From assembly GCA_022457155.1 (NCBI GenBank), contig JAJGOT010000733.1, positions 1-64,000 of the forward strand: DNA of 64,000 nucleotides. The letters run 5' to 3'. The notes under the pieces were generated by a model. That model searched no databases, was not told the origin of the DNA, and was given only the letters and a program-made list of their open reading frames with translations. The DNA comes from Cladopsammia gracilis (taxonomy: Eukaryota > Cnidaria > Anthozoa > Scleractinia > Dendrophylliidae). The translations under genes and the position numbers were made by a program. Positions 24,770-36,359 of this stretch are shown in pieces (the stretch's first letter is position 1; each line of letters begins with the position of its first letter).

Positions 24770-25095
24770 AATAGCGCTAGTCCCCAACTCCCTTGCGGCT
24801 CTTTCCGTTGCGGAAAGAACTGCGCTACTTGTCCCTACATTTCCGACGGACTTTCTTTTCTACCAGAGAAACGCGCACTGTCAAATCTAACTGGACCTGT
24901 GACACCAAAAACCTAATCTACGTGATTCAATGCAACCGCTGCAATTTACAATATATTGGAGAGACTAAACGACGCTTAAAAGACAGATTTAATGAACACC
25001 GCCGTACCAAAGATAATCATAACACCAAATCTAAACCTACTACAGCCGCCGAACATTTTCTCTCCTCTCCTAATCACACTGCTAATGACTGGTAA
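24770..25095 (+). pseudogene. Penelope-like CCHH/GIY-YIG endonuclease fragment
   Basis: One frame encodes CGSFRCGKNCATCPYIS, a cysteine-rich motif common before the nuclease. A second frame continues with TKNLIYVIQCNRCNLQYIGE, a complete GIY-YIG signature (here IYV...QYIG), then ETKRRLKDRFNEH. A frame change at about 24890-24905 separates them, and the fragment ends at 25095. It is related to, but not a copy of, the fragment at 3576. Confidence 0.8.
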
Positions 25096-25905
25096 TATAT
25101 TGTAATATATTTTGAAACGCCTCTATATTTCGTGAATGGAGGAATGGGTGATTTTTTAAAATAACCATATTATAAATAGTATTTAAATCAGGTTTAAAAG
25201 CCTTTCAAACTACCTGAAAATACACTCAAAATAGATTTTAAAAGATTTTAAAAACAACATGGAGTCGCATTTGCAATAAATGGTTTATTCACAATTTCAT
25301 AATTGTGTATGTCAAAATACAATAAAAATATATTTGAAATAGTTTCTAAATTCTTACAAATAATTTAAAACCTGGTTCAAACCTATTTAGAACAGCTACT
25401 TTAAGAAAACGTAAATCTTTGCTGTGACTTCCTGCAACAGGTCCATTTCGGGCATCTTTGCACTGTTCAAATATTTCTGTAAAGAAAAACAGAGGAAAGT
25501 CCTTAGAAACATAATCTTTAGAAAAGGCAAAATCCACAAAAAAGGTAGAGGTACCGTGTAGTAAACTTCATTGAGCACCACCCAATGTTAATGTTACATA
25601 AACCACACATAAACCATAATCTGTTCTTTGAGCAATTGGGACATGACCGTTTTACCATGCAATACACTGTATACAAAAACATGTAAAAACTAGCGAGATA
25701 ATGTTCCGACGTTTCGTTTCTCTCAAATTGATAGTAGGATTTCATGCTGTCCAGAACCGTTACAGTAGTACTATAAGTATGTCTTACGCCGTTTTATGGA
25801 TAAGGTGGATTAGGTGGATGTATTAGGTGGATTAGGTGCCTAGTTGATGACATAATTTCGTATAGTTAACTTATTAATGAATATTAATAAATGGAGTCTC
25901 TTTTC

Positions 25906-26083
25906 ATGTAATTTGTGATAATCGGTATTGACATAAATTAATATTTTGCCGACACGGAGCAGAGAACCGGGTACTAGTGTAGTGCGCAGGGGCTCACGGT
26001 TCGTGAGTTTGAAAACTGTTCGTTGATAGATTTGTGTCATTCTACGGTCAGCCTCGCCGCCTCTAGTACTGTTCAAACAAGTT
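25906..26083 (+). repeat. DIRS split direct repeat A1
   Basis: 178 bp beginning ATGTAATTTGTGATAATCGG and ending GTTCAAACAAGTT, essentially identical to A2 at 30240. The sequence left of it (25096-25905) is AT-rich with no gene; a tandem TAGGTGGAT run lies at 25805-25840. Confidence 0.9.
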
Positions 26084-26121
26084 CAATGTTACCCCGATTT
26101 TTTGCTTTCCTCCCTGGCAAT

Positions 26122-26617
26122 ATGAATGAGGCTACAGCGGTACGACTAAGAACACAGAACAACCAGGACCTTCTTGGTCAGTTTAAGACTCTGGTTAAAG
26201 ATTCCAGTTTAGCTCTCAAGCGTTTCACATGAGGATATGGCTGCCCAGCAGATGACAGAAATCAAAAGAATCAAGCGCGGTTTCACTCCGCAATTCAACA
26301 AGAAGAGCAGCGAGGACCAGTACAACGTCAATAAAGCGATTAAAGAAACCATGAAGGACGCAAAGGCCGCTCTGGAACGCAAAGACATGCAGAAATTTAA
26401 AGATGCTTTAGACAAAGGTTTGGCTCTCGTGCAAGAGCGTGAAAAATTCATCCTGCTTGCAGATAAGTCACCGTTTGGTTGGAAAACTGTCAATGAATAC
26501 AAACATCATGATTTGGCCGACGACGAAGAAGACGAAAAGAAAATTTACAGAGCCGTAAGCGTTTCACCGCGCGTTCTTCCCACCAACGAAAACCTTGCCG
26601 ACGTCCATTCAGGCTAA
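26122..26617 (+). pseudogene. DIRS gag-like ORF (broken)
   Basis: A first frame (MNEATAVRLRTQNNQDLLGQ to the stop at 26230) is followed in another frame by MAAQQMTEIKRIKRGFTPQF (26237-26617). The latter contains ALERKDMQKFKDALDKGLAL and ILLADKSPFGWKTVNEY, wording I recognise from gag-like ORFs of cnidarian DIRS elements. A frame break at about 26230 and loss of the C-terminus make it inactive. Confidence 0.7.
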
Positions 26618-26869
26618 ATCTCAACAGATCGCAAGACAACAATCATCTAATTTCTTCTCTCGCCTTAATCAACAACATTTAGTGCAAAGATCTGCTACTG
26701 GTGTTTGCTTTGCGTACGGAAAACCCCTGACTCTGTTCACACATGGAGTTGGACGAAGATTACTATCAGGAGGACTCTTGCCCATCATCTCTATATTTTG
26801 TTTTTTTTTGGACCCCGAAGTACAATGCGAATTTAAATCTGACCAGGAATTCGTGTCGGTCTAAGGGAG

Positions 26870-27600
26870 ATTATATCGAGTAATTGAGTTCTGGAAGGGC
26901 ATTAACGCGCCGAAGTTTATTATCGATGTTATTCCATTTGTATGCAAATTGCCGTTGCTCAAAATTCCCACGTCTTTTACGGCCAGTAATAACGCGTTCG
27001 CTTTGAAGGATTCTAGTTCCGTTGAGAATGTCATGAACGAGCTCATTAGTCCACATTGTATTACTGAAGTTTACGAGCCACCTTTCACTATTGACCCTTT
27101 GTTTGTGTTAACGCAAAAATCTGTTTAAAAGCGTTTTATTTTAGATGCGCGTCACGACAAGAGAATATTTTAGATGCGAAGACTTGAATGTTGCCTAAGA
27201 GATTTAGAATCCGGGAGACTATATGTTCTCTTATGATCTTGTGGTCATCATCATGTTGAAGATCTTCGTTCATCGAAAGTTTCTTTCTTTTTCTTGGACA
27301 TTTTCCGCCGGTCACGCTAGATATTTTATGAGTTTTCAGTTTTACCCTTCGGTCTTAGTTTAGCGCCTTACCTGTTTACGGAATTGTTTAAGCCGTTAAT
27401 TGAGAAATGGAGATCTGAAGCCGGGTAAATTGTTGCCTTCTTAGACGACGGTCTCGTCGCTGCTGTCGGTTACAACAACGAAAAGATTGCGAGCCTTCAG
27501 GTTCATGCCGATTTGCTTACCTCTGGTTTTCTTCCTAACGAAGCCAAATGTCTTGGGGCCCAACTCAGGTAATTTCTCGGCTCGGAACTGTCATCAACAC
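26870..27600 (+). pseudogene. DIRS reverse transcriptase remnant
   Basis: The first frame reads EFWKGINAPKFIIDVIPF, then ISPHCITEVYEPPFTIDPL, the usual start of DIRS RT. Later pieces include CGHHHVEDL, LPFGLSLAPYLFTELFKPL and IVAFLDDGLVAAVGYNNEK, where LDD carries the catalytic aspartates. Stops and frame shifts (about 27128, 27155-27320 and 27430) break the gene. RT would copy element RNA in the cytoplasm. Confidence 0.8.
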
Positions 27601-27879
27601 GGCCACGTCGGAAATTTACGCTACATATAGACAGACAGATAGATGTGTTCCATATTGTTCCATATTGGTCGCTTCTTTTCGCGTCCCGGTTCGTAGGATT
27701 GCGAGGGTTAGCGGGGAAAATTATTTCACTCGGCTAATGCGTGGGCAACGTCTCCCAGCTTATGACTAGAAATCTATTTGCTATGATCAACACTGCATGC
27801 GTCGACATGGAACTCTTACATTTACGTTTCCTCCCGAGAGTTTTGCTGAATTGATCTTGGGGAAAACCAACGTAGCGAG

Positions 27880-28590
27880 CCTTAACGGCATACCTATTTT
27901 GCCAGCCCGTCATAAGTCCATTTAGGTGATATATTCCGATGCATTGGCCTCATCTTGTGGAAGTTTTATAGTTTTGACGGCAAAATTTTTCATCAATACC
28001 CGTTCCGACTTCGAGAAAGCGCAAGGTTCCACGTTCAGAGAGTTGCTTGCCGTTTTTCCTGTCATTGAAAGCTTTCTTGGAGGCCAGTAAGCCAGTTACC
28101 TGGTCTACTGATAATCTAAAGGTCCGGCTTTACAACAGCCTGCAGTAGGCATCTTTCAGAGCTGTCTGTTCAACGATGTTGACATCGACATGCAGCGGAT
28201 ACTATTAAGGGATCTAAATACTATTGCAGGTGTTATATTCAAGTTTATTGATTATGTCGATTACACCATTCATGGCACGGTTTTCTATGCTCTCGACGGT
28301 TTAGCGGGTCCTCATACCTGTGATAGGTTCGCATGTTCATTCAACGCTAACGTTAAATGTTTTCAATTCCAGATTCTACCAACCCGGTTCCAGCGGTGCA
28401 TACGCCTTTGCCCAAAATTGGTCCCATCACGACAGCCGGCTGCGTCCTCCGGTTTACTTAACGTGCATAGTCTTCAGCCATACGAGATCTTGCAGTGCTA
28501 AGGGAGCTCTCAGCGTACCATTTTGGAAGTCTGCCCATTTCTGGCCCATTCTACGTTTAGATGGTTTTCCACTGGAGCACCTTTATTCAT
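27880..28590 (+). pseudogene. DIRS RNase H-like and C-terminal region remnant
   Basis: Broken pieces include STFRELLAVF-type sequence near 28033 and, in the frame from 28320, NSRFYQPGSSGAYAFAQNWS followed by a PPVYL and a KGALSVPFWKSAHFWP piece. The last two resemble the segment between RNase H and recombinase in DIRS polyproteins. Several stops. The assignment rests on order and remembered family wording. Confidence 0.6.
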
Positions 28591-28864
28591 GATTGGGGCA
28601 TTCTATCTAATTTAATTTGCCTAATTTACTTATAGATGTCAAGCCAGAAACTCTATTTTCGGTTGTAATCCCGTGACGGTCCCTTCATTAGCAATTCGTA
28701 TTGACTTAAGTATCGCTCCTAGGTAGGGCTACGAGTTATCTAGTGAGAGCTTTCGTGTCCCAAGTGAATGCACGGAGATATGACTATTTTGCAGATTTCC
28801 TACTGAACGTATTTCAATCAGTCAAGTTTCTAGGGGTATTTTTTTTTTCCTAGATTGAATTGCC

Positions 28865-29285
28865 TGTTAGAGGTGTTATGCCCTAGATGGGCTTAATGAA
28901 TGCCCTAGATGGGCTCAGCGTTATGCCCTGGAGGGGCTTACCGAATGCCCTAGATGGGCTCAGCGTTATACCCTGGAGGGGTTTACCGAATGCCCTAGAT
29001 GGGCTCAGCGTTATACCCTGGAGGGGTTTACCGAATGCCCTAGATGGGCTCAGCGTTATGCCCTGAAGGGGCTTACCGAATGCCCTAGAGGGGCTCAGCG
29101 TTATGAAATGCCCTAAATGGTTTTCAATGTTACGTCCAAGAGGGGTTCAATGTTACGCCCTAGATGGGTTTTAATGTTACGCCCAAGAGGGGCTCAATGT
29201 TATGCCCGAGAGTGGCTTAGACAGGCTCAATGTTACGTCCAAGACGGGGCATGATGTTATGCCCCATGGGGGATCATCCCTATTT
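28865..29285 (+). repeat. Tandem repeat array (GCCCTAGATGGGCTCAGCGTTAT-type)
   Basis: About a dozen imperfect copies of a ~23-bp half-unit (ATGCCCTRGAKGGGCTYA...) alternate to make a ~43-46 bp unit. The later copies change to GTTACGCCCAAGAGGGGYTCAA. It lies between the RNase H-like and recombinase remnants of the DIRS element and appears to be an expansion inside this copy. Confidence 0.85.
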
Positions 29286-29499
29286 TCTAAGAGGAGCTAA
29301 ACGGGGTTTAAGTTTGGTGTTATGCTTGTCGAATCAGTTAGGATAGCTTTCTGTTTTTGACAGCAGGGTTGCGAGCGCAATTTAAATTCAGTTTTTTCTT
29401 TATGAGTTCGTCTCTTACATTATATGTGTTTCATGTTGTTCTTAGATATCTCCTCGTCCGCATTTTGGTCTGCAGGAAGCCCGGACAACGTACAAGTTA

Positions 29500-30020
29500 T
29501 CCAGCTAAAACAGAATCTGAAATTCACCGTGATTGCTTCGAAAGCCACTGGGTCATCGCAAAACTACCTTTAATAGATGGCAAGACTTTGCTAAAGACGT
29601 GTTGCGTATTCCTGATTTTCCGGTCAGACCTTTGGATCGTGCCCTGTATCTGCAACATCTGCTCGAGTCCACAAAGTCAGTGTCTGCATCAATTGTGCTT
29701 TCTACTATACGCTTTTAAGTGGGCGCATTAGCTAGCCAGAGTTGATTCTCCTTCAGTACACCCGACTGTCATTGCTGCAAAAGAAGGCGCTCTTCGCCTT
29801 GCCAGCCAACCTACCACCAGGAGGAACGAGTCCCTCGAAGTTGCTCGTCTCAAGCAACTTGCTGAAAAAACTGATTGGGACAATCTTCTACAATTAAAAA
29901 GTCTAGTTATGTTTATTCTCACTTTTTCAGGTTTCCTTAGAAGCTCTGAGTTATGTCTTATTCGTAGCAGGGATGTCCAGTTTAGCTTTGCTCATAACTT
30001 AAACGCAAAAGGCCCGGATA
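29500..30020 (+). pseudogene. DIRS tyrosine recombinase remnant
   Basis: The N-terminal core-binding part reads FNRWQDFAKDVLRIPDFPV and ALYLQHLLESTKSVSAS. A second frame from about 29742 reads HPTVIAAKEGALRLAS, KQLAEKTDWDNLLQL and FSGFLRSSELCLIRSRDV, the box I motif with the first catalytic arginine and RxxE. The box II His-x-x-Arg and the nucleophilic tyrosine are not present before a stop at 30023, so the enzyme is truncated as well as frame-shifted at about 29720-29740. Confidence 0.82.
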
Positions 30021-30170
30021 GCTGAGAATATCCACTGCCCGCAGTTACCAGGTTAGCTAGTCGAGGCGATCAGCTAAAACATTTATGTTAAGGATTGACT
30101 GCCAAGCAGACTTGAAGTCTTCAAGTACTTGTCGCTCTGAGCTCTAGCCCGTTCTTTTGCTGTCTACTAT

Positions 30171-30242
30171 GGGCCTGGCTGACCAACGCGCCCATGCCTC
30201 AACCTTTGATTGTGTTCGGTTGTGTAGTGAAGGCAAAATATG
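30171..30242 (+). repeat. DIRS split direct repeat B1
   Basis: GGGCCTGGCTGACCAACGCG... to ...AAAATATG. Identical to B2 at 30766-30837 and joined directly to A2 through the shared ATG. Confidence 0.9.
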
Positions 30243-30417
30243 TAATTTGTGATAATCGGTATTGACATAAATTAATATTTTGCCGACACGGAGCAGAGAA
30301 CCGGGTACTAGTGTAGTGCGCAGGGGCTCACGGTTCGTGAGTTTGAAAACTGTTCGTTGATAGATTTGTGTCATTCTACGGTCAGCCTCGCCGCCTCTAG
30401 TACTGTTCAAACAAGTT
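30240..30417 (+). repeat. DIRS split direct repeat A2
   Basis: 178-bp copy of A1. The near-identity of A1 and A2 indicates a young insertion relative to the state of the reading frames. Confidence 0.9.
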
Positions 30418-30765
30418 AACTTTCGTCTTAGTTGTTTATTGTAATACCTTAAGATTTGTTATCGGCAGTTTTAGCCGCATTTAAGTCGTTTGTTTCTTAG
30501 TTAAAAACACCTTAAAACCCCAAAGGTAGCACTACTGCATAGGTCGGGGGTACACGGTCCCTATTTTTTCCAACAGTTGGTTTTTTGGGGTTTACGTGTC
30601 CGGCTCTGGTGCGCTTAGAGTTATCGTTATATCATAGTTCTTCGTCAATGACAAAATGTATCGTGGGCCTGGCCGGCCAACCTGGAGTTATTGTGATATT
30701 ATAGTATAGTATATTATAGTAATATTGTAATACGATAGTCCTTTGTCAATAATAAAATGTATCGT

Positions 30766-30837
30766 GGGCCTGGCTGACCAACGCGCCCATGCCTCAACCT
30801 TTGATTGTGTTCGGTTGTGTAGTGAAGGCAAAATATG
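30766..30837 (+). repeat. DIRS split direct repeat B2
   Basis: Copy of B1 and right end of the element. Between A2 and B2 (30418-30765), a doubled ATAAAATGTATCGTGGGCCTGG-like segment is present. Confidence 0.9.
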
Positions 30838-30971
30838 ACGTTATTAAGGGAATCCCTTTTGTGTTATCCTTGCATACTAATTTGGATTTCCCCGTCCTTT
30901 TCAAAACAATAGACAGGTCTAAACATGCCCGCTTTATAACAACTGACACAGATATCATTTACAGACATACA

Positions 30972-31043
30972 TGCCTTGACCAGGACTCGAACCTGGGTTA
31001 CTGCGGCCACAACGCAGTGTCTTAACCACTATACCATCAAAGC
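30972..31043 (-). tRNA. tRNA-His (GTG)
   Basis: On the minus strand the acceptor GCTTTGA pairs with TCAAGGC. The D arm has TGGTATAGTGGTTAAGAC, the anticodon stem CTGCG/CGCAG encloses TTGTGGC with GTG, and the T arm is CCAGGTTCGAGTCCTGG. 72 nt. No strong T-run directly downstream on the minus strand (only short T pairs before 30960), so it could be a gene copy without a good terminator. Confidence 0.78.
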
Positions 31044-31369
31044 TGTGGATACTATAGCTGAACATTTTTTTAACAAGTGTAAACACCTTATAGGATTTTC
31101 ATTCTTACAGCCGCTACATTCTTATAGCCGCTACATCGCTAGACTCTATGTCGATTTCCAGTTTGCCAGCCATCTCCCACTTTAAGTTTTGATGATATGA
31201 CTTTACCGGTAGCTTCAAGGTTCAAACTTTTAATTATACGAACTTACACTAAACTGAATTTGCATGGAAGATTATAGCACGTCGGAAAAATAAACAAAGC
31301 AGCCAATATACATGCGCGTGCTAAAACAATAAACCCACACTTTGTTTAAGTTCAAACTATATTTATTGA

Positions 31370-31805
31370 TAACAAACAATTACATAATTATACAGGCAAT
31401 TTAAAAGCTTAGATGGAAAGGAACAGACAGAGTGAGTTCTTTTTCATCGGGTTTATACAAAATACTCTTTGGTTCTTTTGATTCTGGGAAGTATTTATTC
31501 CAGGACCTAACAGCTGTCGGCTCTACAGCAAGGTTTTCTTTAAACTGTTTATGTATTAGTTTATACAGCGCAGTTTAGATAACACTAAATGTTCTGTCCT
31601 CCAACTGATGATATTCTAATGGTGCACTAAGCAGATCAGGGGTGGGAGAATCAAATGCCATTCTCTTCAGATGAGAAGGGATGGCAGCGATTAGTTGAAA
31701 AGCAGAAATTTTCCTTCTGAATTAAACAAATCACTTGCAGTGTAAATAAATAAATTCCCCCGTCAAATCAGTGTTTCCAAAAAACAAAATTCTTTTCAAT
31801 AGTTA
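31370..31805 (-). other. Probable LINE 3' flank; no gene
   Basis: AT-rich sequence between the LINE coding fragment and 31370. Nothing coding seen. Confidence 0.35.
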
Positions 31806-32105
31806 TTTTCCATTTAATCCAAAGAATGAGGTCATTTTGTTGTCTTTTGAATACAGTGTAATTGGTCAATTCTTGGAAGTAGTCTAGTAAATTTTTTATC
31901 GATATTTGCCGTATTGTAATTACATTTACATGTTAGAAGAAAGAGTAAGCCGCCATATTTATCAAAATAGTAATTTGGTATGGCTTTCCAATTGTCGTTG
32001 GAATCGCTGAGCAGTCTACACGCGGTATATATCCAAGCTGAACGAAGCGATTTCACTATAGTTCTAAAGTTTACGAAATTAAGGCCACCTTCTGACAAAG
32101 GCTAA
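31806..32105 (-). pseudogene. LINE ORF2 C-terminal fragment
   Basis: The minus strand encodes EGGLNFVNFRTIVKSLRSAW, then NDNWKAIPNYYFDKYGGLLF and LLTCKCNYNTANI. EGGL..(I/V)(N/D)(F/T)..K+LR..W followed by WK..(P)..(Y/F) and GG..(F/L).CNY is the conserved post-RT region of L1/Tx1-type LINEs. It is short and not preceded by RT, so a truncated insertion. One extra codon-level disruption (IYTACRLL) is visible. Confidence 0.75.
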
Positions 32106-32304
32106 CAGACACAATCCACGATATGGATTACGTGATATGTTTTATGCAGTTTAGTACCAAGGATATATTTTCACTTGAGGAACATATCCATTCGTGAAAA
32201 TTGTCCTTTGGCGATTAAAGCGGTGTCGCCGCAATTAATTACTTTAATGACAAAAATCGCACTGGTTTTAATCTAGAGTTAAAAAATGTTATTATTTCTC
32301 CACA

Positions 32305-32392
32305 CTATAATTCGAACTCGGGAGCCAGTAGCCTTCGTTATGGCTCAGAAAAAGCGCGCTAGTCACTTGCACCACAACGTTAAAAACAATCT
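32305..32392 (-). pseudogene. tRNA-like sequence, possible SINE head
   Basis: The minus strand shows an A-box-like TGGTGCAAGTGACTAGCGC and a B-box GTTCGAATT, with GAGCCATAACGAAGGCTAC between. Arms pair poorly. It may be a decayed tRNA or a tRNA-derived SINE. Confidence 0.4.
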
Positions 32393-33744
32393 GTAGGGTT
32401 TAATTTGTATATCTCAACTGTATCCAGTACATACAGCACATGTTTTAGTTTTTCTTGATGTTTAAAAATATATAAGCGTATTCAGTTTTCTAATAAGAAA
32501 ACATCTTAGCGTGACATATATATGCATTGTCTGCAAATGGGAGGTTTACCCTATCTTATTGCTAGGGTCACCATCCTAGAAGGACCAACTTTGCTATGCA
32601 AAAGCTCGAGCAAAGGTCACACTCCTAGACTGCACTTTTCGGAAGAAAAGATCCGTTCTAGAATACAAAAGCAAAATTTGCATTTTCCACCGAAGTAGAG
32701 TTTTGGTCCCAGTGCGTGATCTCAGTTGAATTTTGGTAGGGGACGGGGGGAGGATTTGAAAAACATACATCTGCAAGCGGTTTTTCGTGTGACGTTGCTT
32801 TCACGATTTCATATAGTTCAGGGAATAACGTAATTATCAAAATAGCTCATGCACGCAGTGCGAGCGTACAATACAATATACAATACTTACAATACTTTAT
32901 TTTTCACATTTCCATGACATTTTTGTTTACTTTCAGTGCAACGCACCTGACCGTGCGGCGCCCGACAAAAGTTTTTAAAACTTTCCACGATATCACCAGC
33001 TAATTCTTATGATCATCTTCGTATTTCTAGTTTAAACACGAAGTTCAGGTATAAAAGGGGCCTGGCCTGGTCATTCTCACCTCCAGACGTCAATCAACCA
33101 CTGAAGCATTAACAACTGACAAACAACATGCGTCATTACTAAGACCATGGAGCAATTGCAGAATACCCCGCAACTGCTAACAAACTCCTAACCCTAACCC
33201 AGGAAAACCGAGCATGAAACAATAGGCACTATTGTTATTCACCTCAAGTTTTATATTAAACCTGATAACGCGTCCAGTTTTAAACCTCATGAAACACTAG
33301 TCTACTGGTAAATTTTTAAACAGTACATAAGTCCGGAAAACATCGCTTATTTGTTTTGTGTGATATAGCCACTCATTTCAAAACAAAAGCTGTATTTCGC
33401 TGTACTCAGTCATGCGCATACATGAATTTCACGTCAGGTAAGTACGCGCCATCTTGAGAAGCCTTGGTTCATTTAAAGCCCCAATCCAATCCCGACCATA
33501 AATAATGATTAGATCCTAACAGCAACGTTTGCTACATTTGAAATAAATGATGTATTCAACAAACATGTCGATCAACTTACTATTTTCCTACTAAAAGCTG
33601 CTCGAATTCGATCGAATTCCTCCATGGTCCGCAACAGCTCTGCAATTGTGCAGTAAACTTTGAAATCTATCTAATATATATAGATAGGCACAGCCTATCA
33701 GCGTCGCACTTTAAACAAGCTTAACTAAGGTGAAACTTAACTAA
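32393..33744. other. No gene seen
   Basis: Short minus-strand frames at 32594-32840 have no motifs. GTTTAAACACGAAGTTCAGGTATAAAAGG near 33030 is matched in inverted form at about 35930-35955, so the 33.0-36.0 kb interval may be bounded by an old inverted repeat. Confidence 0.45.
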
Positions 33745-35260
33745 GGTGAAAGGTTGGAAGCACAAGAATTAAGATTGAAGAACGGGCTATTTTCAATTTT
33801 AGCAATTCTCAAAAACAGTATTACCCGACCGTCTGCACAGTACATTTAGACCGTACAAAAGTTCACAAAAACAACTTTTCTCTTTTCAGAATAACTAGTA
33901 CGACTACTTTCCGAATAAAATACAGTTTTTGTTTGTCAAAAATTGCCCGAGAAACTGATTTGAAAATTAAAATTGCAAAAATACACAAACATAAGCTTAT
34001 TTGCATAAGGCGACGCGAGTGAAGACAGAAAATCTAAGTCTTGTTTTGTTTACATAAAATCGCTTTTTAATCTATGTAATGAATGAACAAAGACATAAAA
34101 ACGGACAACACAATCTTCTTTCGAAAAATTTTATTCGATCTCCATTAATTTATGTTTAAAAGAAAGACACGGTGGTCTAGTGGTTAGCGCGTCGGACTTT
34201 CAACCTGAAGGTCGGTGGTTCGAAGCCTGGTCTCTGTCGTCGTGTTGTTTCCTTAGACAAGAAACTTTACTCCACACTGTCTCTCTCCACCCAGGTGTAT
34301 AAATGGGAACCGGCGACAAAATGCTGGGGGTAACCCTGCGATGGACTAGCATCCCATCCAGGGGGGAGTAGCAATATTCCTAGTCGCTTCATGCTACAGA
34401 AACCGGGTTAAGCTCCGGCCGTGTGGGCCATCTGGCTCGTGTGCGACTTTACCTTTTTAAAAGAAAAACACGTACTATTTCTAGCGCATCAAGGCAGAGC
34501 TGTCCTCGATGAAATTCAAGATAACAACACGACTTAATTTGAACACGTTTCATAAACATGTCTCCAAAACTTAAGAGAACTCAAAGGAAAAGTCCATCAA
34601 AAATTGATATCAACATAAATTCCCATCGAAAAATGTGATTTATTTTACCTTTAAAGCACTGGACTGCTTGGAAATTCGTTAAAACTCCGCTTCTTAGGTT
34701 CTGAAATCCGTAATAACACAAGGCATCTCCCCGCATTGCTCCTGCATTGATAATATGAAGTTCCTCGAAGCAAGATTTTATCCTTAAAAGCTCTTCTTTT
34801 TCCACTAAAGCGGCTTCTGAGTATCCCTTAACTAGTATCTCTGTCTTGAGTAGCAAACCGCGAAAAACTGCAGGGAAATAACGACTTTAATTTTCCGCTT
34901 AACACAACAATCCAACTCTGAATCCAACTAAAGCGTTTACCGAGCTGACAGCTGTGTAGCCGCGCGAAAAACAAAGCCTCAAAGATCCCGGATGTTGATG
35001 ACGTCGTACGCATACAGCTGACGTGACATTCGGCATTCCTGGATGTTGCGTGGCGTCATTCGCGCATGTTTTGCGACGTCATACGCGCTCGCGAGCTAGT
35101 AGCCTTGAGCGACGCTCGGACACACGGACACACAGTCGGACACACATGTAACGGACGCCGCCCGCGAAACATTCCGCTGGCCATGACCATGAAAAATGAC
35201 GGGCATGGGTTCTATGACTATGGGGCTTCGCGTTGGCCTTCGGCCCGCAGAGCTCCGCTA
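33745..35260. repeat. Repeat family R1, copy 2
   Basis: Uninterrupted counterpart of 13885-14073 plus 18140-18960, except for a SINE inserted at 34163-34450. Shared words include CGGCTTCTGAGTAT, CAAACCGCGAAAAA and CGCGAAACATTCCGCT. It encodes nothing recognised. Confidence 0.8.
34163..34450 (+). mobile_element. tRNA-derived SINE
   Basis: The head carries an A-box TGGTCTAGTGGTTAGCGCG and B-box GGTTCGAAGCC. The body contains CACCCAGGTGTATAAATGGG, CTGCGATGGACTAGCATCCC and AACCGGGTTAAGCTCCGG, a conserved SINE core I recognise from several marine invertebrates. Related sequence flanks both sides (R1 copy 2), confirming insertion. The tail ends in A/T-rich sequence. Confidence 0.85.
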
Positions 35261-35488
35261 TAATTAAGCTCCACAAGGCTGATTATTGATTTTGTCACAA
35301 CGTTTTGTTAAAAATTGTAAAACCTAATTATTTGTTTATCAAAAAGCAGGTTGCAGCTTTACACACACGTATTTGTGGTATGTGAGACAAAAGCGTGAAA
35401 ATTAGACGTTTTTGATCCGTGCCCGTGGAAAAAAATGCTTTACAACCTTCTTGTTGTGCTGGCTTTCTGTAAAAATTGAAACATATAG

Positions 35489-35631
35489 GTGGTTTTCAAT
35501 CAATCTCTAGAGACATAGATAACAATAGTGAAACGAACAAATGCTGGTGGACGAACAAAAGGAGCTAATGAGAGAACTATTGTTTATGTCCACCAGCATG
35601 GCGGCGATGACGTAACATGAAAACCACCTAT
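35489..35631. mobile_element. MITE with TAGGTGGTTTTCA inverted repeats
   Basis: ATAGGTGGTTTTCA at the left and TGAAAACCACCTAT at the right, with a second internal inverted pair (ATAACAATAG / CTATTGTTTAT). About 143 bp, non-coding. Confidence 0.8.
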
Positions 35632-36287
35632 AAGCATGAACAATGGGTGTAGACTTAGATATTCTCTGTTTTCATACGTAAACTAGCTGGATCAATGTCA
35701 ATTTCAAAATAAAGTGCCTCCTAATAGGTGTTAACTAGGGGTATACGCATTCTCACTTAAGAGTGGGGAAGATTGGCTTAGTTTTCCGCTAAATCGGAAA
35801 ACCCTATTGGATTTTTGAAGCAAATTATATTTAAAGGACGCACAAGTTAACCACGTTTTGTGACTGAAAGACGCCTTAATTTACATTTCACACCCAAAAG
35901 GTTTGAAATGGGGGAGGAGCTAAGCCTTTTATACCGGAACTTCGTGTTTAACTATTTTTACACTCCCGTGGTAAACACGAAGCGACAAGATTACATTCCT
36001 TCGTGCTCAACTTTTCGAGAAGGCGTGCACGTCAATTGAACTCGCGCTCCCTGATTGGCTAACTTGTGAAAACGTTTGTTGGGTGCTCATGGAAAGTCGC
36101 GTTGCACTGAAATGCCAAAATAGTAGGCATGATTTTGATAGAAATATAGCACCAGGTTCTTAAAAATTAGGTGCACTATGTTTACGAAATGACCGGTCCA
36201 ACCGTTCAGTTCTGACAAATGGTAAGCGCCCTATAAAAAACAGTAAAACGAGTTAACATTTAGACCGATTATGTCTTTTATTTCTAG

Positions 36288-36359
36288 GATCATCTAAGAG
36301 TGCTGTGCAAGCAAGTCTCAATTAGCCATTGTCTCGAGAAAAGAAGACGAATACTCGCC
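36288..36359 (+). other. 5' UTR part of galactosyltransferase exon
   Basis: TTTATTTCTAG at 36277-36287 is a good splice acceptor, so this exon probably begins at 36288 and an upstream non-coding exon exists. The first exon and promoter were not identified; 35632-36287 shows no clear TATA box for it. Confidence 0.55.

Larger units (their letters stand above)
25906..30837 (+). mobile_element. DIRS-group retrotransposon with split direct repeats (decayed)
   Basis: The element has order A1 - genes - B1 - A2 - B2. A1 (25906-26083) equals A2 (30240-30417), and B1 (30171-30242) equals B2 (30766-30837). ATG is shared at the left end, at the B1/A2 junction and at the right end, as expected for a tyrosine-recombinase circle-integration mechanism with no target duplication. 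Inside are remnants of gag, reverse transcriptase, RNase H-like and tyrosine-recombinase genes. Frames are broken, so this copy is not autonomous. Confidence 0.88.

Noticed and set aside
28865..29285. CRISPR-like array
   Set aside because: Units are contiguous with no unique spacers, and the context is a eukaryotic DIRS element; it is a minisatellite.
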